Below, one piece after another: positions 54,644 to 64,000 of a stretch of 64,000 nucleotides of DNA. The position numbers were made by a program, and so were the translations under genes. Positions within the stretch are counted from its first letter, which is position 1, and every line of letters begins with the position of its first letter. The stretch is from contig NZ_AUDE01000006.1 of assembly GCF_000425305.1 (NCBI RefSeq), positions 124,001 to 188,000 of the forward strand. Direction: 5' to 3'. Below the pieces are notes generated by a model. The model was given only the letters and a program-made list of their open reading frames with translations. It did not search any database and was not told where the DNA came from. Origin of the DNA: Psychroserpens burtonensis DSM 12212 (GTDB lineage Bacteria; Bacteroidota; Bacteroidia; Flavobacteriales; Flavobacteriaceae).

Positions 54644-55630
54644 TTACGTTGACATGATATCTGAAACTCTTAAAAGCTCCATATTAATTTCTGATTTTCC
54701 TTTTACTGCTTGGTCCAAAGGCGTCACTGCAATTTTATCACTTAATAAACCTACCATTAAATTAGTTTTACCATCTAATAAAGACTCTACAGCTTTAACT
54801 CCCATTCTACTTGCAAGTACACGGTCAAAACAAGATGGAGAACCACCACGTTGCATGTGACCTAAAACAGAAACACGCACATCATATTCTATCATATTTT
54901 CTTCAACATAATCTTTAAGTTCAAACACATTTTTCCCTATTTTATCTCCTTCAGCAACGATAACAATACTTGACGATTTACCAGATTGCTTACTGCGACG
55001 TAACGATTCTAATAAACGCTCTAAGCCTAAATCTTCTTCAGGAATTAGAATTTCTTCTGCTCCTGCTCCTATTCCTACGTTTAATGCTATATGACCAGCA
55101 TCACGACCCATAACTTCTATAAAGAATAATCTGTTATGTGAACTCGCAGTATCTCTAATTTTATCTATAGCTTCAACTACCGTATTTAATGCCGTATCAT
55201 AACCTAAAGTATGCGACGTTCCGAAGATATCATTATCTATAGTACCAGGAATTCCCATTACAGGAAAATCAAACTCTTCATTAAAAATCATTGCTCCTGT
55301 AAATGTACCGTCACCACCAATAGCAACCAATCCATCAATATTAGCATCTAGGAGATGTTGATGTGCTTTTTTTCTACCTTCAGGAGTCATAAATTCTAAG
55401 GAACGTGCAGATTTTAAAACGGTCCCTCCTTTATTGATGATTCCTTTCACACTTCGAGCATCCATAGGTTTGAAATCACCTTCAATCATACCTTCATAAC
55501 CTCTATAGATCCCAACGCATTCAATATTATGAAATGCACAGGTTCTCACTACAGATCTTATCGCAGCATTCATTCCGGGAGAATCTCCTCCAGAAGTAAA
55601 AACACCAATTTTTTTTATCTTTTTTGACAT
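54644..55630 (-). CDS. pfkA: ATP-dependent 6-phosphofructokinase
   Basis: A 328-residue phosphofructokinase. GGDSPGMNAAIRSVVR, the ATP site GGDGTFTGA, and the catalytic loop PGTIDNDIFGT with the active-site Asp; VLGHMQRGGSPSCFDRVLAS completes the fructose-6-phosphate site. The GGDGT glycine indicates ATP, not pyrophosphate, as donor. First gene of the glycolytic operon pfkA-gap-kinase. Confidence 0.96.
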   Translation of the reverse strand: MSKKIKKIGVFTSGGDSPGMNAAIRSVVRTCAFHNIECVGIYRGYEGMIEGDFKPMDARSVKGIINKGGTVLKSARSLEFMTPEGRKKAHQHLLDANIDGLVAIGGDGTFTGAMIFNEEFDFPVMGIPGTIDNDIFGTSHTLGYDTALNTVVEAIDKIRDTASSHNRLFFIEVMGRDAGHIALNVGIGAGAEEILIPEEDLGLERLLESLRRSKQSGKSSSIVIVAEGDKIGKNVFELKDYVEENMIEYDVRVSVLGHMQRGGSPSCFDRVLASRMGVKAVESLLDGKTNLMVGLLSDKIAVTPLDQAVKGKSEINMELLRVSDIMST

Positions 55631-55766
55631 ATATTTTATGTTGAAAAAGTAAATCTAGTAAACATTAATAAGAATAAAAATGGATTTGATCTTTATTTAA
55701 CAGGACTACAAAAACTCAAACGTTTTCGTTAATAAATAATATTAAAATTGTTAAAAATGGAGAGGA

Positions 55767-58700
55767 TTAATTGCTTTTTGAGTCTTTTGCTGACGTAATA
55801 TTTATAAAATCTGGAGTGAACTTCTCCTCGTTTTCTTTCTTTTTCTCTTCTTCTGGCTTATCTTTCGTTTTGTTTTTTCCTGTAAAGATGATTTTCAACA
55901 ATTCTTTGAAGGTATCAAATTCTACATTGTAAGCTAAACCTGCTCCTTGTGTGTATCCAATCTCTTCTCCAAAGTTTCTAATACTATTTTCTCTATTAAA
56001 AAACGTTGCCTTTAGTGTTCCATCATCATTTAATAGTATATCAATTTGAACGTCACCAGCAATTACCGTCTGGTTAACTCCACCAATGGGAACTCCTACT
56101 TTACCATTTATAAGAATTCTATCACTAATTTTTGTACTTAACGTAAGTCCAATCTCGTCATTGGTTTGAAAATCGGTAGTTTGTTGTCCTGCAGTGTAAT
56201 TTAAATCAACTTGTATTTTATCGTCTTTACTTCCGCCAAGAATACTATTAAAGAGAGAATTGACACGATCTGATATGGTTCCATATGCATTTTGACCAAG
56301 ATTAAACTCACTGGCGAAAGACCCAAATGACAATACATTAAGTGCCTGAAACTCTCGAGATTCTTTAGTTTCCAATCGATAATCTAGCTCAGACCTAATG
56401 TTAGAATCTACTTCAGGGAAATTGAAACTAAAGTCTGGATCTGGTTGTTCTAGCTGACCAGATAAATTAATTTTCACTTCAACGTCTATATTTCTATTTA
56501 TAGGATTATCTAATAATACTGATGGATTAGCTTGTGCTTTATAAACTGCTGTTAAACCTACTTGAGCTTTTAATGGATCACCTTCCCAGCGAATATAACC
56601 ATTGGGCTCTACCGTTAGTTTCTTTTGTACTAAGCCTCCGTAGGCAAAGTTATAAGTCCCTTCTACAATTTGAAAATCTCCAAACATTTGAAACTTTCCG
56701 TTGGTATTAATATCAAAAAGTAGGTTTCCATTACCTTTACCTTGAATGGTACTGCCTGAATTTTTATCAATTACAATTTCTATATCTGCATAAGGGTTTA
56801 CAAAAAGGTTAAATTCCAGCTCTACCCCTTTTACTTCTGTATTATTGATAGTTTCTCCCCTTAAACGTGCTTCTTTCTCCTGTGGACTTAAAAAGTGCAT
56901 ATAAGAGTTGTCTCCATAACTCTCTAAATCACTTAAAGGGATTTTGAAGACTGTACCCTGGGCTGTGCTCCCATTAAATTCTATTTTTAGATTATCTGTA
57001 GGTCCAGATATATCTGCTTGTCCATTTACAAATGCTGTCCCATAATACAACTCTTCTTCATCATAATCTGTATTTAATACTAATAAACGATTTGTATCAA
57101 TTTCTAAACCTAATTTCCAATCTGAGAAATTTTGATGTGCGATAAAACCGTTAAGAGTCGCTTTTGAAAAGAACTCAGAATCTGTGATTTCGACCTCTTG
57201 GAATATAAAACGCTGTGATTCTAATTTTACTTGAGAATCAAAATCGAAGCTATAATCTACATTTAGGTATGGGATCGTTATTCCTGCATTGTCTAACAGT
57301 AAATCACCGTTAAATTGAGGGTCGTTTAATTGTCCTGTAATCTTAGCTCTTCCTGACACTAAACCTCTAATATTGGTGATTACACCTGCTCCAAACGGAT
57401 CGAGTGGGTCTAATAAAAACTCTTCAAATGTCACATCTAAATCGATACGATTTCCATCTACATCTATTAACCCTTTTGCATCTAACGATTTTAAGTTATC
57501 ATTCTTTAGCGTAACATCAACCGTATAACTCGTTAAGGATTGATTCCCTTTTACACGAGCGTTAAGCTCTCCTAACTCGTAATCATTAGCTTTCAAATCA
57601 CTAATAACTACTGTAGAGTTCGGTAAATACACACCCTCTTTTTGAAGGATGTCTAATTTCCCATTGACGCGACCTTCAAGAGATAAACGATCAATTCTAG
57701 GTGTGATTTTAGTTAAATCAACATCTGTAAAATCTAACTTTAAATCTTTATAGCTATCACCTAAAATTTGTCCAGATAATTCAATACGTTCTTCAAAATG
57801 ATTCATGACCATTTCACTAATATCAAAATTCTTAAAATCACGTGTGAATGCAATTTTATTGAGTTTGTTTTTATCTTCGTTAATAACCCATCTATTATCT
57901 TTAAATACAACTTCAGATTTTCTAAAACCTACAACAGACTTATTATTTTCATCAATGGTATAAAACATATTAAGATTGAAATCATCAACACTTTGTTGAC
58001 CTCCTTTAAATTCAGATTTAATAAATAATGTATCGCGTTGGGTTACATTAATTAAACTAAACTTTGAAACGTCATAAAACTTCGTACTTAAGGTATCTAT
58101 CTCAATATACGTGTTAAATAAAGGATTACTATTATCAATTAAAATTGAGATATCATTCGCAAAATAATCTAGAAGTTTAATTTGTGGTGAATTAAACGTA
58201 ACATTGAATTGTTTCTCATCTGTTTCAATTCGACCTTTTACAGTTGTATTAGGGCCAAGTTCTAAATCATGGTAAAATACTTCAACAATTTTATTATAAA
58301 TTTTAAAATTAAATTCTAAATATTGATCTGTTTCAATTTCATTTGGAACATAATTAGTATAAATACTACCAACCGAATTTTCAACTAATTTGCCTATATC
58401 TGCAAATCTAAAGTCTCCGCTCATAGTTCCTTCAATGATATCTGGAGAATTAATTGTTACGATATGTTTCTTATCAAGAAATTTAGACTCTATTTTAAAA
58501 TCTTTAAAAAAGTATTCGTCATGTTCATTAATATAGGTTGTGTTTTCAAACTCTAATGTACCAAATGCATCATCAATTGTAGAGCCTCTCATTGAAGTCC
58601 TTACTTTTCCTCTAAATACTGAAATACTATCTTTAGTAATAAAATTTAGCGCTCTTAGGTTAGCGTATTCTACATTGGCATTAAAATCGAATGCTTTGAT

Positions 58701-60170
58701 ATCATTAGATAAATCTGCAAGACCATCGAATTTAAACTTGAAATTTATATCCTTAGATTCTAAAAGTCCGTTAAAAATTTGATTCCCTAGTTTTCCAGAA
58801 ACATCAACACCTTTATAATTATAATTATTGTATTCTATTTGAAATACTTCACCTGCAACTTGAGTACTCAAATTATCTAGAGTAAATCCTCTACCATCAA
58901 CATCTAAATCAAAAGACGTTGTTTTTACATTTGGATCATTAAGTAATACCCCTAAATCAAACTCATCAAAAACAATGTTTCCGATATAGCTAGCATTATC
59001 AATATCATCAATACGAGTCATTTTCATATCAGACACAATCAAACCTAAATCTGTATAAATATTAATATCTGCATCTATAGTTGTATCTGTGATGTATGAT
59101 GTTCCTGTTATTCTGAAATCTCCAAGTTTTGAAAATACTGATGGTATCGATTCACCTAATATATTAGGTAACAAAGCTCGTAAATCATAGTAATTTGAAG
59201 ATAGATTATCAAATCTAGCATTCATTGAAAAGTCGCCCTCTTCTTTACTTAATAAATTTTTAAAATTAATATCCCCATATATTTTACTTCTCCCACTGGC
59301 ATTTAGCCTTAAGTTTTCTGCAGTTAAATCATTTAAAGTACCAGATAAATTGACATCTATAATTGCTTTTTGATTGCTTCCAAATTCATTGTAAAATGTA
59401 TTGAGATCATTGAGATAAACTTCCGCATCCTTAAAGTTAGCCGTGACTTTAACCTTATCTTCAAAATCCTTAAAATCTTCGCGATTATAATCAAAACGCA
59501 AATTTCCGACGAGATTAGATTTTTCAGTTCTAATACTTAAATTATCAAAAATCATATGGTTTAAGGTGTACTCAAAATCGGTCACCATATTTTTGACATA
59601 AGCACCTCTACTATCCTTGAAGTTTAAGGTGTTTATTCTTGCATTCACATTGCTTCCTGAAATGATAAAGTTTGTTGAATTAATATTAAGATCGTAAAAC
59701 TCTAATACGTTCTGTGTTTCTCTATTTTCGTCAATTAACCTGAATGTACCCTCATAAATAGAAACATCACTAGAGGATAATAAAAAAGTACTTTTATCTT
59801 TTCTTGGATTATTCTCGTCAAATTTATCTACAAAGACATCAAGATTTGTATTCTCTTCACCTTTATATGTTTTAACATTGAATGTCAAGTTTATAATATC
59901 AATATCTCCAAAATTAAGCGTACCATCAATAATATTTCTATAGTTTAGAATTGATGTATTAATCTCCTCTACAGCAATCAAAGTGTCTTTTCTGTAATCT
60001 TCAATGTAGATTTCCTTGAGTTCTACGTCGCCATTAAATTGCAATCCAATTTTACCTATATTTATATGAGTACCAAAGTCTTCATTGATAGTACTTGTTA
60101 CATATTTCCCTAAACTGGTCTGTACTGCAGGAATAGAAAGTATTAGCACCAAAATGATGAACAATAGCAA
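55767..60170 (-). CDS. tamB: translocation and assembly module protein TamB
   Basis: A 1467-residue TamB/DUF490 protein: an N-terminal membrane anchor (LLFIILVLILSIPAVQT), then a very long repetitive beta structure thought to form a lipid-conducting groove across the periplasm, ending in the conserved DUF490 domain (KVGVPIGGVNQTVIAGDVQI, FNRENSIRNFGEEIGYTQGA) and a charged tail. It helps move lipids or barrel proteins to the outer membrane. The only canonical start codon in frame is TTG at 60170; the frame is open up to 60228, and codons reading RHIKKFFKIVSKILAI, typical for the family start, lie before it without an ATG. The true start may therefore be upstream with an unusual codon, or altered. 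Divergent from tsaD. Confidence 0.9.
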   Translation of the reverse strand: MLLFIILVLILSIPAVQTSLGKYVTSTINEDFGTHINIGKIGLQFNGDVELKEIYIEDYRKDTLIAVEEINTSILNYRNIIDGTLNFGDIDIINLTFNVKTYKGEENTNLDVFVDKFDENNPRKDKSTFLLSSSDVSIYEGTFRLIDENRETQNVLEFYDLNINSTNFIISGSNVNARINTLNFKDSRGAYVKNMVTDFEYTLNHMIFDNLSIRTEKSNLVGNLRFDYNREDFKDFEDKVKVTANFKDAEVYLNDLNTFYNEFGSNQKAIIDVNLSGTLNDLTAENLRLNASGRSKIYGDINFKNLLSKEEGDFSMNARFDNLSSNYYDLRALLPNILGESIPSVFSKLGDFRITGTSYITDTTIDADINIYTDLGLIVSDMKMTRIDDIDNASYIGNIVFDEFDLGVLLNDPNVKTTSFDLDVDGRGFTLDNLSTQVAGEVFQIEYNNYNYKGVDVSGKLGNQIFNGLLESKDINFKFKFDGLADLSNDIKAFDFNANVEYANLRALNFITKDSISVFRGKVRTSMRGSTIDDAFGTLEFENTTYINEHDEYFFKDFKIESKFLDKKHIVTINSPDIIEGTMSGDFRFADIGKLVENSVGSIYTNYVPNEIETDQYLEFNFKIYNKIVEVFYHDLELGPNTTVKGRIETDEKQFNVTFNSPQIKLLDYFANDISILIDNSNPLFNTYIEIDTLSTKFYDVSKFSLINVTQRDTLFIKSEFKGGQQSVDDFNLNMFYTIDENNKSVVGFRKSEVVFKDNRWVINEDKNKLNKIAFTRDFKNFDISEMVMNHFEERIELSGQILGDSYKDLKLDFTDVDLTKITPRIDRLSLEGRVNGKLDILQKEGVYLPNSTVVISDLKANDYELGELNARVKGNQSLTSYTVDVTLKNDNLKSLDAKGLIDVDGNRIDLDVTFEEFLLDPLDPFGAGVITNIRGLVSGRAKITGQLNDPQFNGDLLLDNAGITIPYLNVDYSFDFDSQVKLESQRFIFQEVEITDSEFFSKATLNGFIAHQNFSDWKLGLEIDTNRLLVLNTDYDEEELYYGTAFVNGQADISGPTDNLKIEFNGSTAQGTVFKIPLSDLESYGDNSYMHFLSPQEKEARLRGETINNTEVKGVELEFNLFVNPYADIEIVIDKNSGSTIQGKGNGNLLFDINTNGKFQMFGDFQIVEGTYNFAYGGLVQKKLTVEPNGYIRWEGDPLKAQVGLTAVYKAQANPSVLLDNPINRNIDVEVKINLSGQLEQPDPDFSFNFPEVDSNIRSELDYRLETKESREFQALNVLSFGSFASEFNLGQNAYGTISDRVNSLFNSILGGSKDDKIQVDLNYTAGQQTTDFQTNDEIGLTLSTKISDRILINGKVGVPIGGVNQTVIAGDVQIDILLNDDGTLKATFFNRENSIRNFGEEIGYTQGAGLAYNVEFDTFKELLKIIFTGKNKTKDKPEEEKKKENEEKFTPDFINITSAKDSKSN

Positions 60171-60276
60171 AATAATTGCTAAAATCTTTGATACTATTTT
60201 AAAGAATTTTTTGATATGCCTTGAAAGTTATAACTTTGTCCTCAAAATTAACAATTATTGTGCCTAATTTATATTA

Positions 60277-61299
60277 ATGAGCCTACAAAATATATATATT
60301 CTCGCTATTGAGTCGTCCTGTGATGATACTGCTGCTGCTGTTATGCATAACGGTAAAGTTTTAAGTAACATTGTGTCTAGTCAAAAAATCCATGAAGAGT
60401 ATGGTGGTGTTGTACCAGAATTAGCGTCTAGAGCACATCAACAAAATATTGTTCCCGTCGTGGATCAAGCACTAAAAAAAGCAGGAGTCAACAAATCACA
60501 GCTTAGCGCTATTGCATTTACTAGAGGTCCTGGTTTGATGGGCTCTCTGTTAGTAGGCACCTCATTTGCAAAGTCATTGGCTTATGGTTTAGGGATCCCG
60601 TTAATAGATGTCAACCACATGCAGGCTCACATTTTAGCGCACTTTATTGAAGAAGATGATTTTGAAAAACCGCCATTTCCGTTTTTAGCAATGACGATTT
60701 CTGGAGGTCATACGCAGATTGTAAAAGTAAATTCATATTCCGAAATGGATGTTATTGGAGAAACCATCGATGATGCTGTTGGAGAGGCTTTTGATAAAAG
60801 TGGAAAACTATTGGGTTTAGGTTATCCTGCTGGACCAGCAATTGATAAACTCGCTAAATTAGGAAATCCCAAAACGTTTAAATTCACAAAGCCTAAAGTG
60901 AGCGGATTGAATTTTAGTTTTTCCGGATTAAAAACTGCCATACTATATTTTATACAGAAACAAGTCAAAGCAAACCCTAATTTTGTTGAAGAGAACTTAA
61001 ACGATATTTGTGCGTCTATTCAATATACGATTATCGGTATTTTAATTGATAAACTAAAGTTAGCTTCAAAAGAAACAGGTCTCAAACATATTGCTATTGG
61101 TGGTGGCGTTTCAGCAAATACGGGAATTCGTCAAGCCTTAAGAGATGGAGAACACAAATTTGGATGGATAACATACATCCCAAAATTTGAATACACAACA
61201 GATAACGCTGCGATGATTGCTATTGTTGGGCATTTAAAGTATTTAGATGGTGCTTATGCTGAGCAAAATGTGATGGCTTCTTCTAGATTGAAGATTTAA
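60277..61299 (+). CDS. tsaD: tRNA N6-threonylcarbamoyladenosine transferase TsaD
   Basis: A 340-residue Kae1/TsaD protein that adds the threonylcarbamoyl group to A37 of ANN-decoding tRNAs. Motifs: ILAIESSCDDTAAAVMHNGK, the metal-binding His pair in NHMQAHILAHF, the phosphate loop AMTISGGHTQIVKV, and GGGVSANTGIRQALRDG and DNAAMIA near the end. Full length. Divergent from tamB, a common flavobacterial arrangement, with only ~100 bases shared for both promoters. Confidence 0.96.
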   Translation: MSLQNIYILAIESSCDDTAAAVMHNGKVLSNIVSSQKIHEEYGGVVPELASRAHQQNIVPVVDQALKKAGVNKSQLSAIAFTRGPGLMGSLLVGTSFAKSLAYGLGIPLIDVNHMQAHILAHFIEEDDFEKPPFPFLAMTISGGHTQIVKVNSYSEMDVIGETIDDAVGEAFDKSGKLLGLGYPAGPAIDKLAKLGNPKTFKFTKPKVSGLNFSFSGLKTAILYFIQKQVKANPNFVEENLNDICASIQYTIIGILIDKLKLASKETGLKHIAIGGGVSANTGIRQALRDGEHKFGWITYIPKFEYTTDNAAMIAIVGHLKYLDGAYAEQNVMASSRLKI

Positions 61300-61436
61300 G
61301 TTAGTGGGCAGTATTTAGTGAACAATATGCGGTGTTTACTCAGATGAATAATTCTTCTGATGCCAAAAACATTCCTAAAAAAAATACTGCGCTTAATTAA
61401 ACCGTTATGTTACTTTTATCTTTTAACTAATACTCA

Positions 61437-62033
61437 ATGGCTAGCTATTTTTACGACATCCTAGAAACAATTACCCTTTTTTAGATGGCTTTTTTATTGG
61501 GTTTTCAATAGTGGTTATAGCTTCACTAATTATTTACATGTTTTCTAAAAATAAGCTAGTCCTTAGTTTTATAAACAAATCCATAAAAACGATAAGAGCT
61601 CTCTCTGTAATTTGTTTTATAATACACCTACTATTCATAGTTAGTTATTATTGGTCAAACCAAGTTGGTTTTTTTTTAGCACGAGAGCAACTGGTCCTTA
61701 TGCTTGGGCTTATTGGTTCATGCAACTACGACCGCTAATTTTTGCTTGTTATTGCAATTATTTTGGTTCAATAAAATAACTTCATGATTGAAATGTGTAG
61801 GGTTATTAACAATCTTGATTTCTTTTATTACAATTCCTTCCGGAGTGTTTTTTGAAAGACTAGTTATACTAATCACCTCATTTCATAGAGATTATTTACC
61901 GAGTAATCAAACCATGGGAATATTTATTATACTGAGCGTGATTTGGTGTTTTCTAGAAAAATGTATTATGTTTTGCGCTTTGGTATTTATTAGTTTTTTC
62001 ATCGGCAAAAAGCAGAAAACACCTAAAGAGTAG
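61437..62033 (+). pseudogene. decayed NrfD/ActC-like membrane protein gene
   Basis: Fragments of one hydrophobic protein in several frames. ATG at 61437 opens MASYFYDILET, then a frame shift near 61470 leads to PFLDGFFIGFSIVVIASLII and a helix pair to LVLMLG; another shift near 61710 leads to LLQLFWFNKITS, an in-frame TGA (where Trp would suit), and LKCVGLLTILISFITIPSGV and FFERLVILITSFHRDYLPS. The last parts match the NrfD/ActC signature (QLFWFKK ... ERFVIIVTSLHRDYLPS) of quinol-oxidising membrane subunits. The remnant is shorter than ActC, so internal parts are also lost. It follows tsaD and no other respiratory genes are near. Confidence 0.55.
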
Positions 62034-62096
62034 TCACATAAGACTTTGTAAATTTTTGAAAAAATTCTATTCCTAATAAGTCTTTGTAAAAAAAAA

Positions 62097-62879
62097 TCAC
62101 TCAAACTCCACCGAGTTTAATATTAAACCAGAAGCGGGAGCTACATAATCCATGACCTCAATACTTTCTGCTTTTAATGAGTTTTCGATATAAGCCAAGT
62201 CTACGTCTCCTCTACCTAATTTAATAAGTGTCCCCATCATCAAACGAATTTGGTTTCTCCCAAAACCTTTTCCTCTTACAATAAGGGTGTAGGTCTTCTT
62301 AGGGAAGAAATTAGCTGTAAATAAACTATTTTCTATAAGCTCACAACTTTCTATTGTTCTTGTATATAAGCCTTTGTCTGTTGCTCTAAAACAGTAGGGT
62401 TTAAAATTGTGGGTACCTTCAAATAGTTGCGCTCCTTGTGCCATCAACTCAATATCTAACTCATCGAGAATGGTGGTCATTAATGGTGCACAAAAGGGAT
62501 GACACTTTTGTCCGTAAGTAAATAAATATACATATTCCTTAATTTTTGAATGCTGGATGATATTAAACGTTGCATCAACTTCTTCAATAGCCAATGCTCT
62601 CAAATCTTGTGGAAGATTATGATTAAACAACGCTAAAAAAGCAGCTTCATCTTCAATTTTTTCATAAATAAATAATTCAAAAGCTGTTTCATTCGCAGAT
62701 ACCATGGCATCTGTACGACCAGATCCTAATGTTTTAAATGCCACACCATCAAGAATAAAATTAAACGTTCTATCAATCATTAAATGAATCGTTTTTAACT
62801 TAGGTTGTTTCTGCCAACCATGAAAACGATAACCCAAAAACTGAATCTTAATTAAATAGTAATAACGTTTATTAATCAT
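62097..62879 (-). CDS. TruA-family tRNA pseudouridine synthase, divergent
   Basis: A 260-residue protein of the TruA family. IKIQFLGYRFHGWQKQPKLK at the N-terminus and the catalytic Asp in GSGRTDAMVSANETAFEL (the usual motif is GAGRTDxGVHA), then KIKEYVYLFTYG and GKGFGRNQIRLMMGTLIKLG. The canonical GVHA is changed to MVSA, so this is a divergent paralogue and its tRNA target may differ from positions 38-40. The Asp is kept, so activity is likely. Divergent from the LytTR gene. Confidence 0.82.
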   Translation of the reverse strand: MINKRYYYLIKIQFLGYRFHGWQKQPKLKTIHLMIDRTFNFILDGVAFKTLGSGRTDAMVSANETAFELFIYEKIEDEAAFLALFNHNLPQDLRALAIEEVDATFNIIQHSKIKEYVYLFTYGQKCHPFCAPLMTTILDELDIELMAQGAQLFEGTHNFKPYCFRATDKGLYTRTIESCELIENSLFTANFFPKKTYTLIVRGKGFGRNQIRLMMGTLIKLGRGDVDLAYIENSLKAESIEVMDYVAPASGLILNSVEFE

Positions 62880-62980
62880 AAAGGCAAGAACGCTATTTTA
62901 TGAGTTTTTACAAAATTTTTGCTGGCTTTGTTATTGGTAATTATCGAATGAAGTTCTATTTTTAAGCATAAAAATTTCTA

Positions 62981-63769
62981 GTGCATAAAAAATATCCTTT
63001 TGACCCCTCGATAAAACACCATATCCTAATAGCTTTAGGTCTTGCGTTATGGGTTTTTCTGTTTTTATATTTTACAGAGCCCATAGATGTTGATCAATTC
63101 AACACTAGTGAAAAATTGATGTATCTCCCAATCTACGGTCTTATAGTGGCTGTGAGTTATCTTTGTTTTATACCTTTTCAGAATTGGCTTTATAAAAAAA
63201 GTCAGTACCAATGGAAACTGAGCCACGAGATTGTATTTCTGATCATTTTTCTTTTGGTATCTATGGCAGTTGCACGACTATTCTATTTATTTGTGATTGT
63301 TCCAAATGAACCCTATCCTTACACATTGTGGTATCATACCAAAAGTATTTTCCTACCTGCTTTAACTGTAATTCTTCCCATTTTGATTATTGGTCGTTTT
63401 GCCTTCGGAAAATATAAAAACAAGAAACTCGAGGAACAAAAAATTGAAATTCAAGGCGAAGGTCATTACGAAAGCTTACGATTACTTCTGAATGATTTGA
63501 TCTGCATTCAATCTTCAGATAATTATGTGGAAGTTTTTTATATCGACGGAACAATGCTTAAAAAAAGTCTTATTAGAAATACACTGTCAAAAGTATCTAA
63601 TTCATTTCCCGAGTTATTAAGAACGCATCGTAGCTTTGTTATTAATCCATTCCATTTCAAATCTTGGAAAACCGAAAAAGGAAAACACTTTTTATTACTT
63701 GCTCAAGACATTGAAGTACCTATTTCAAAAACATACCTAGATAACGTAAAAGAAAATTTGAGCGTTTAA
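62981..63769 (+). CDS. LytTR domain transcriptional regulator with membrane helices
   Basis: A 262-residue regulator with a GTG start at 62981 (no ATG is available). About four hydrophobic helices (residues ~12-145: ILIALGLALWVFLFLYFTEP, LPIYGLIVAVSYLCFIPFQN and others), then a LytTR DNA-binding domain: LLLNDLICIQSSDNYVEVFY, KKSLIRNTLSKVSNSFPELL, RTHRSFVINPFHF. This membrane-LytTR architecture without a receiver domain is typical of Bacteroidetes. Target genes unknown; the next gene on the same strand begins 205 bases on. Confidence 0.9.
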   Translation: MHKKYPFDPSIKHHILIALGLALWVFLFLYFTEPIDVDQFNTSEKLMYLPIYGLIVAVSYLCFIPFQNWLYKKSQYQWKLSHEIVFLIIFLLVSMAVARLFYLFVIVPNEPYPYTLWYHTKSIFLPALTVILPILIIGRFAFGKYKNKKLEEQKIEIQGEGHYESLRLLLNDLICIQSSDNYVEVFYIDGTMLKKSLIRNTLSKVSNSFPELLRTHRSFVINPFHFKSWKTEKGKHFLLLAQDIEVPISKTYLDNVKENLSV

Positions 63770-63931
63770 TGATGAGTTCACATTCTAAAAAAAAGGATAC
63801 ATTCAACTCATTTATTAATCGTTTATTTTAAGAATAAATGATTGATAAAAGTTTCATTGTAATTCTACCACAGGACAGAATCATTTCGCCCCAAACGCTT
63901 ATTATTATTGAATACTATGTAATTTATAAAA

Positions 63932-63939
63932 TACATTTG
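63932..63939 (+). promoter_or_regulatory. promoter of the gene at the right edge
   Basis: TACATTTG matches TAnnTTTG, with TTG at 63908-63910 about 21 bases before it as a possible -33 element. It lies 35 bases before the ATG at 63975. Confidence 0.65.
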
Positions 63940-63974
63940 TCCCAGAAAGTTTAATCACATAAAAATCACTTATC

Positions 63975-64000
63975 ATGAAAAATCTAGTTCTATTTAGTAT
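63975..64000 (+). CDS. partial gene start at window edge
   Basis: ATG at 63975 preceded by a good promoter. Only the first eight complete codons are present (MKNLVLFS), which look like the beginning of a signal peptide. Nothing more can be said. Confidence 0.55.

Overview
The window is AT-rich chromosomal DNA (about one third G+C by eye) from a member of the Bacteroidota, almost certainly a marine Flavobacteriaceae. The evidence is secreted proteins with C-terminal type IX secretion (T9SS) sorting domains, several promoters of the Bacteroidota type (TAnnTTTG at -7), few Shine-Dalgarno sequences, short lipoprotein signals ending SC or AC, and typical flavobacterial families (DUF2141, zinc-dependent DUF5117 metalloprotease, LytTR membrane regulators, TamB divergent from TsaD). 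Two large ice-binding-like proteins suit a cold or sea-ice habitat. Genus cannot be fixed from the sequence alone.

Layout. 0-12.2 kb: accessory region of orphan, lipoprotein and membrane genes (AraC-type regulator, porin-like barrels, fatty acid hydroxylase, DUF418 and CPBP membrane proteins, a metallophosphoesterase) with a broken porin gene and a duplicated terminator-promoter cassette. 12.4-16.1 kb: an in-frame chimera of an amidohydrolase and 2,4-dienoyl-CoA reductase, a TenI-like gene and a decayed thiE copy. 16.2-18.8 kb: minus-strand electrophile/aldehyde detoxification operon (ene-reductase, OsmC, zinc alcohol dehydrogenase). 19.5-26.4 kb: tandem duplicated 900-residue ice-binding-like T9SS proteins, then an intact thiE. 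27.0-37.5 kb: one long plus-strand run starting with TetR and its palindromic operator, continuing through a complete TolC/HlyD/ABC-2 exporter, then LOG, DUF2141, an OMPLA-like protein and an ATP-cone/PD-(D/E)XK fusion, and ending in a fragment of the exporter permease. 37.9-50.7 kb: cold shock protein, lpxD, paired DoxX genes, metalloprotease, ribosome hibernation factor, OmpA lipoprotein, two MscS channels, a GreA-like factor and a dps gene with a premature stop. 50.8-64 kb: core genes: corA, a glycolytic operon (pfkA, gap, sugar kinase), tamB divergent from tsaD, a decayed NrfD/ActC-like gene, a truA-family gene and a LytTR regulator.

How the genes work together. The 27-34 kb genes form a self-contained export machine: TetR probably represses its own operon, the outer-membrane channel, adaptor, two ATPases and two permeases assemble across the envelope, and a small lipoprotein is co-encoded. 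The minus-strand trio at 16-19 kb would reduce activated alkenes and aldehydes and remove organic peroxides. pfkA-gap-kinase couple sugar phosphorylation to glycolysis.

The most striking feature is gene decay and rearrangement: a porin gene stopped by what looks like one Trp-to-TGA change, dps stopped by one in-frame TAA, a relic thiE beside a TenI gene while an intact copy lies 10 kb away, a permease tail left behind a nuclease gene, a decayed NrfD-like gene, and a chimera created by deletion. No tRNA, rRNA, CRISPR array, prophage or intact insertion sequence was seen.
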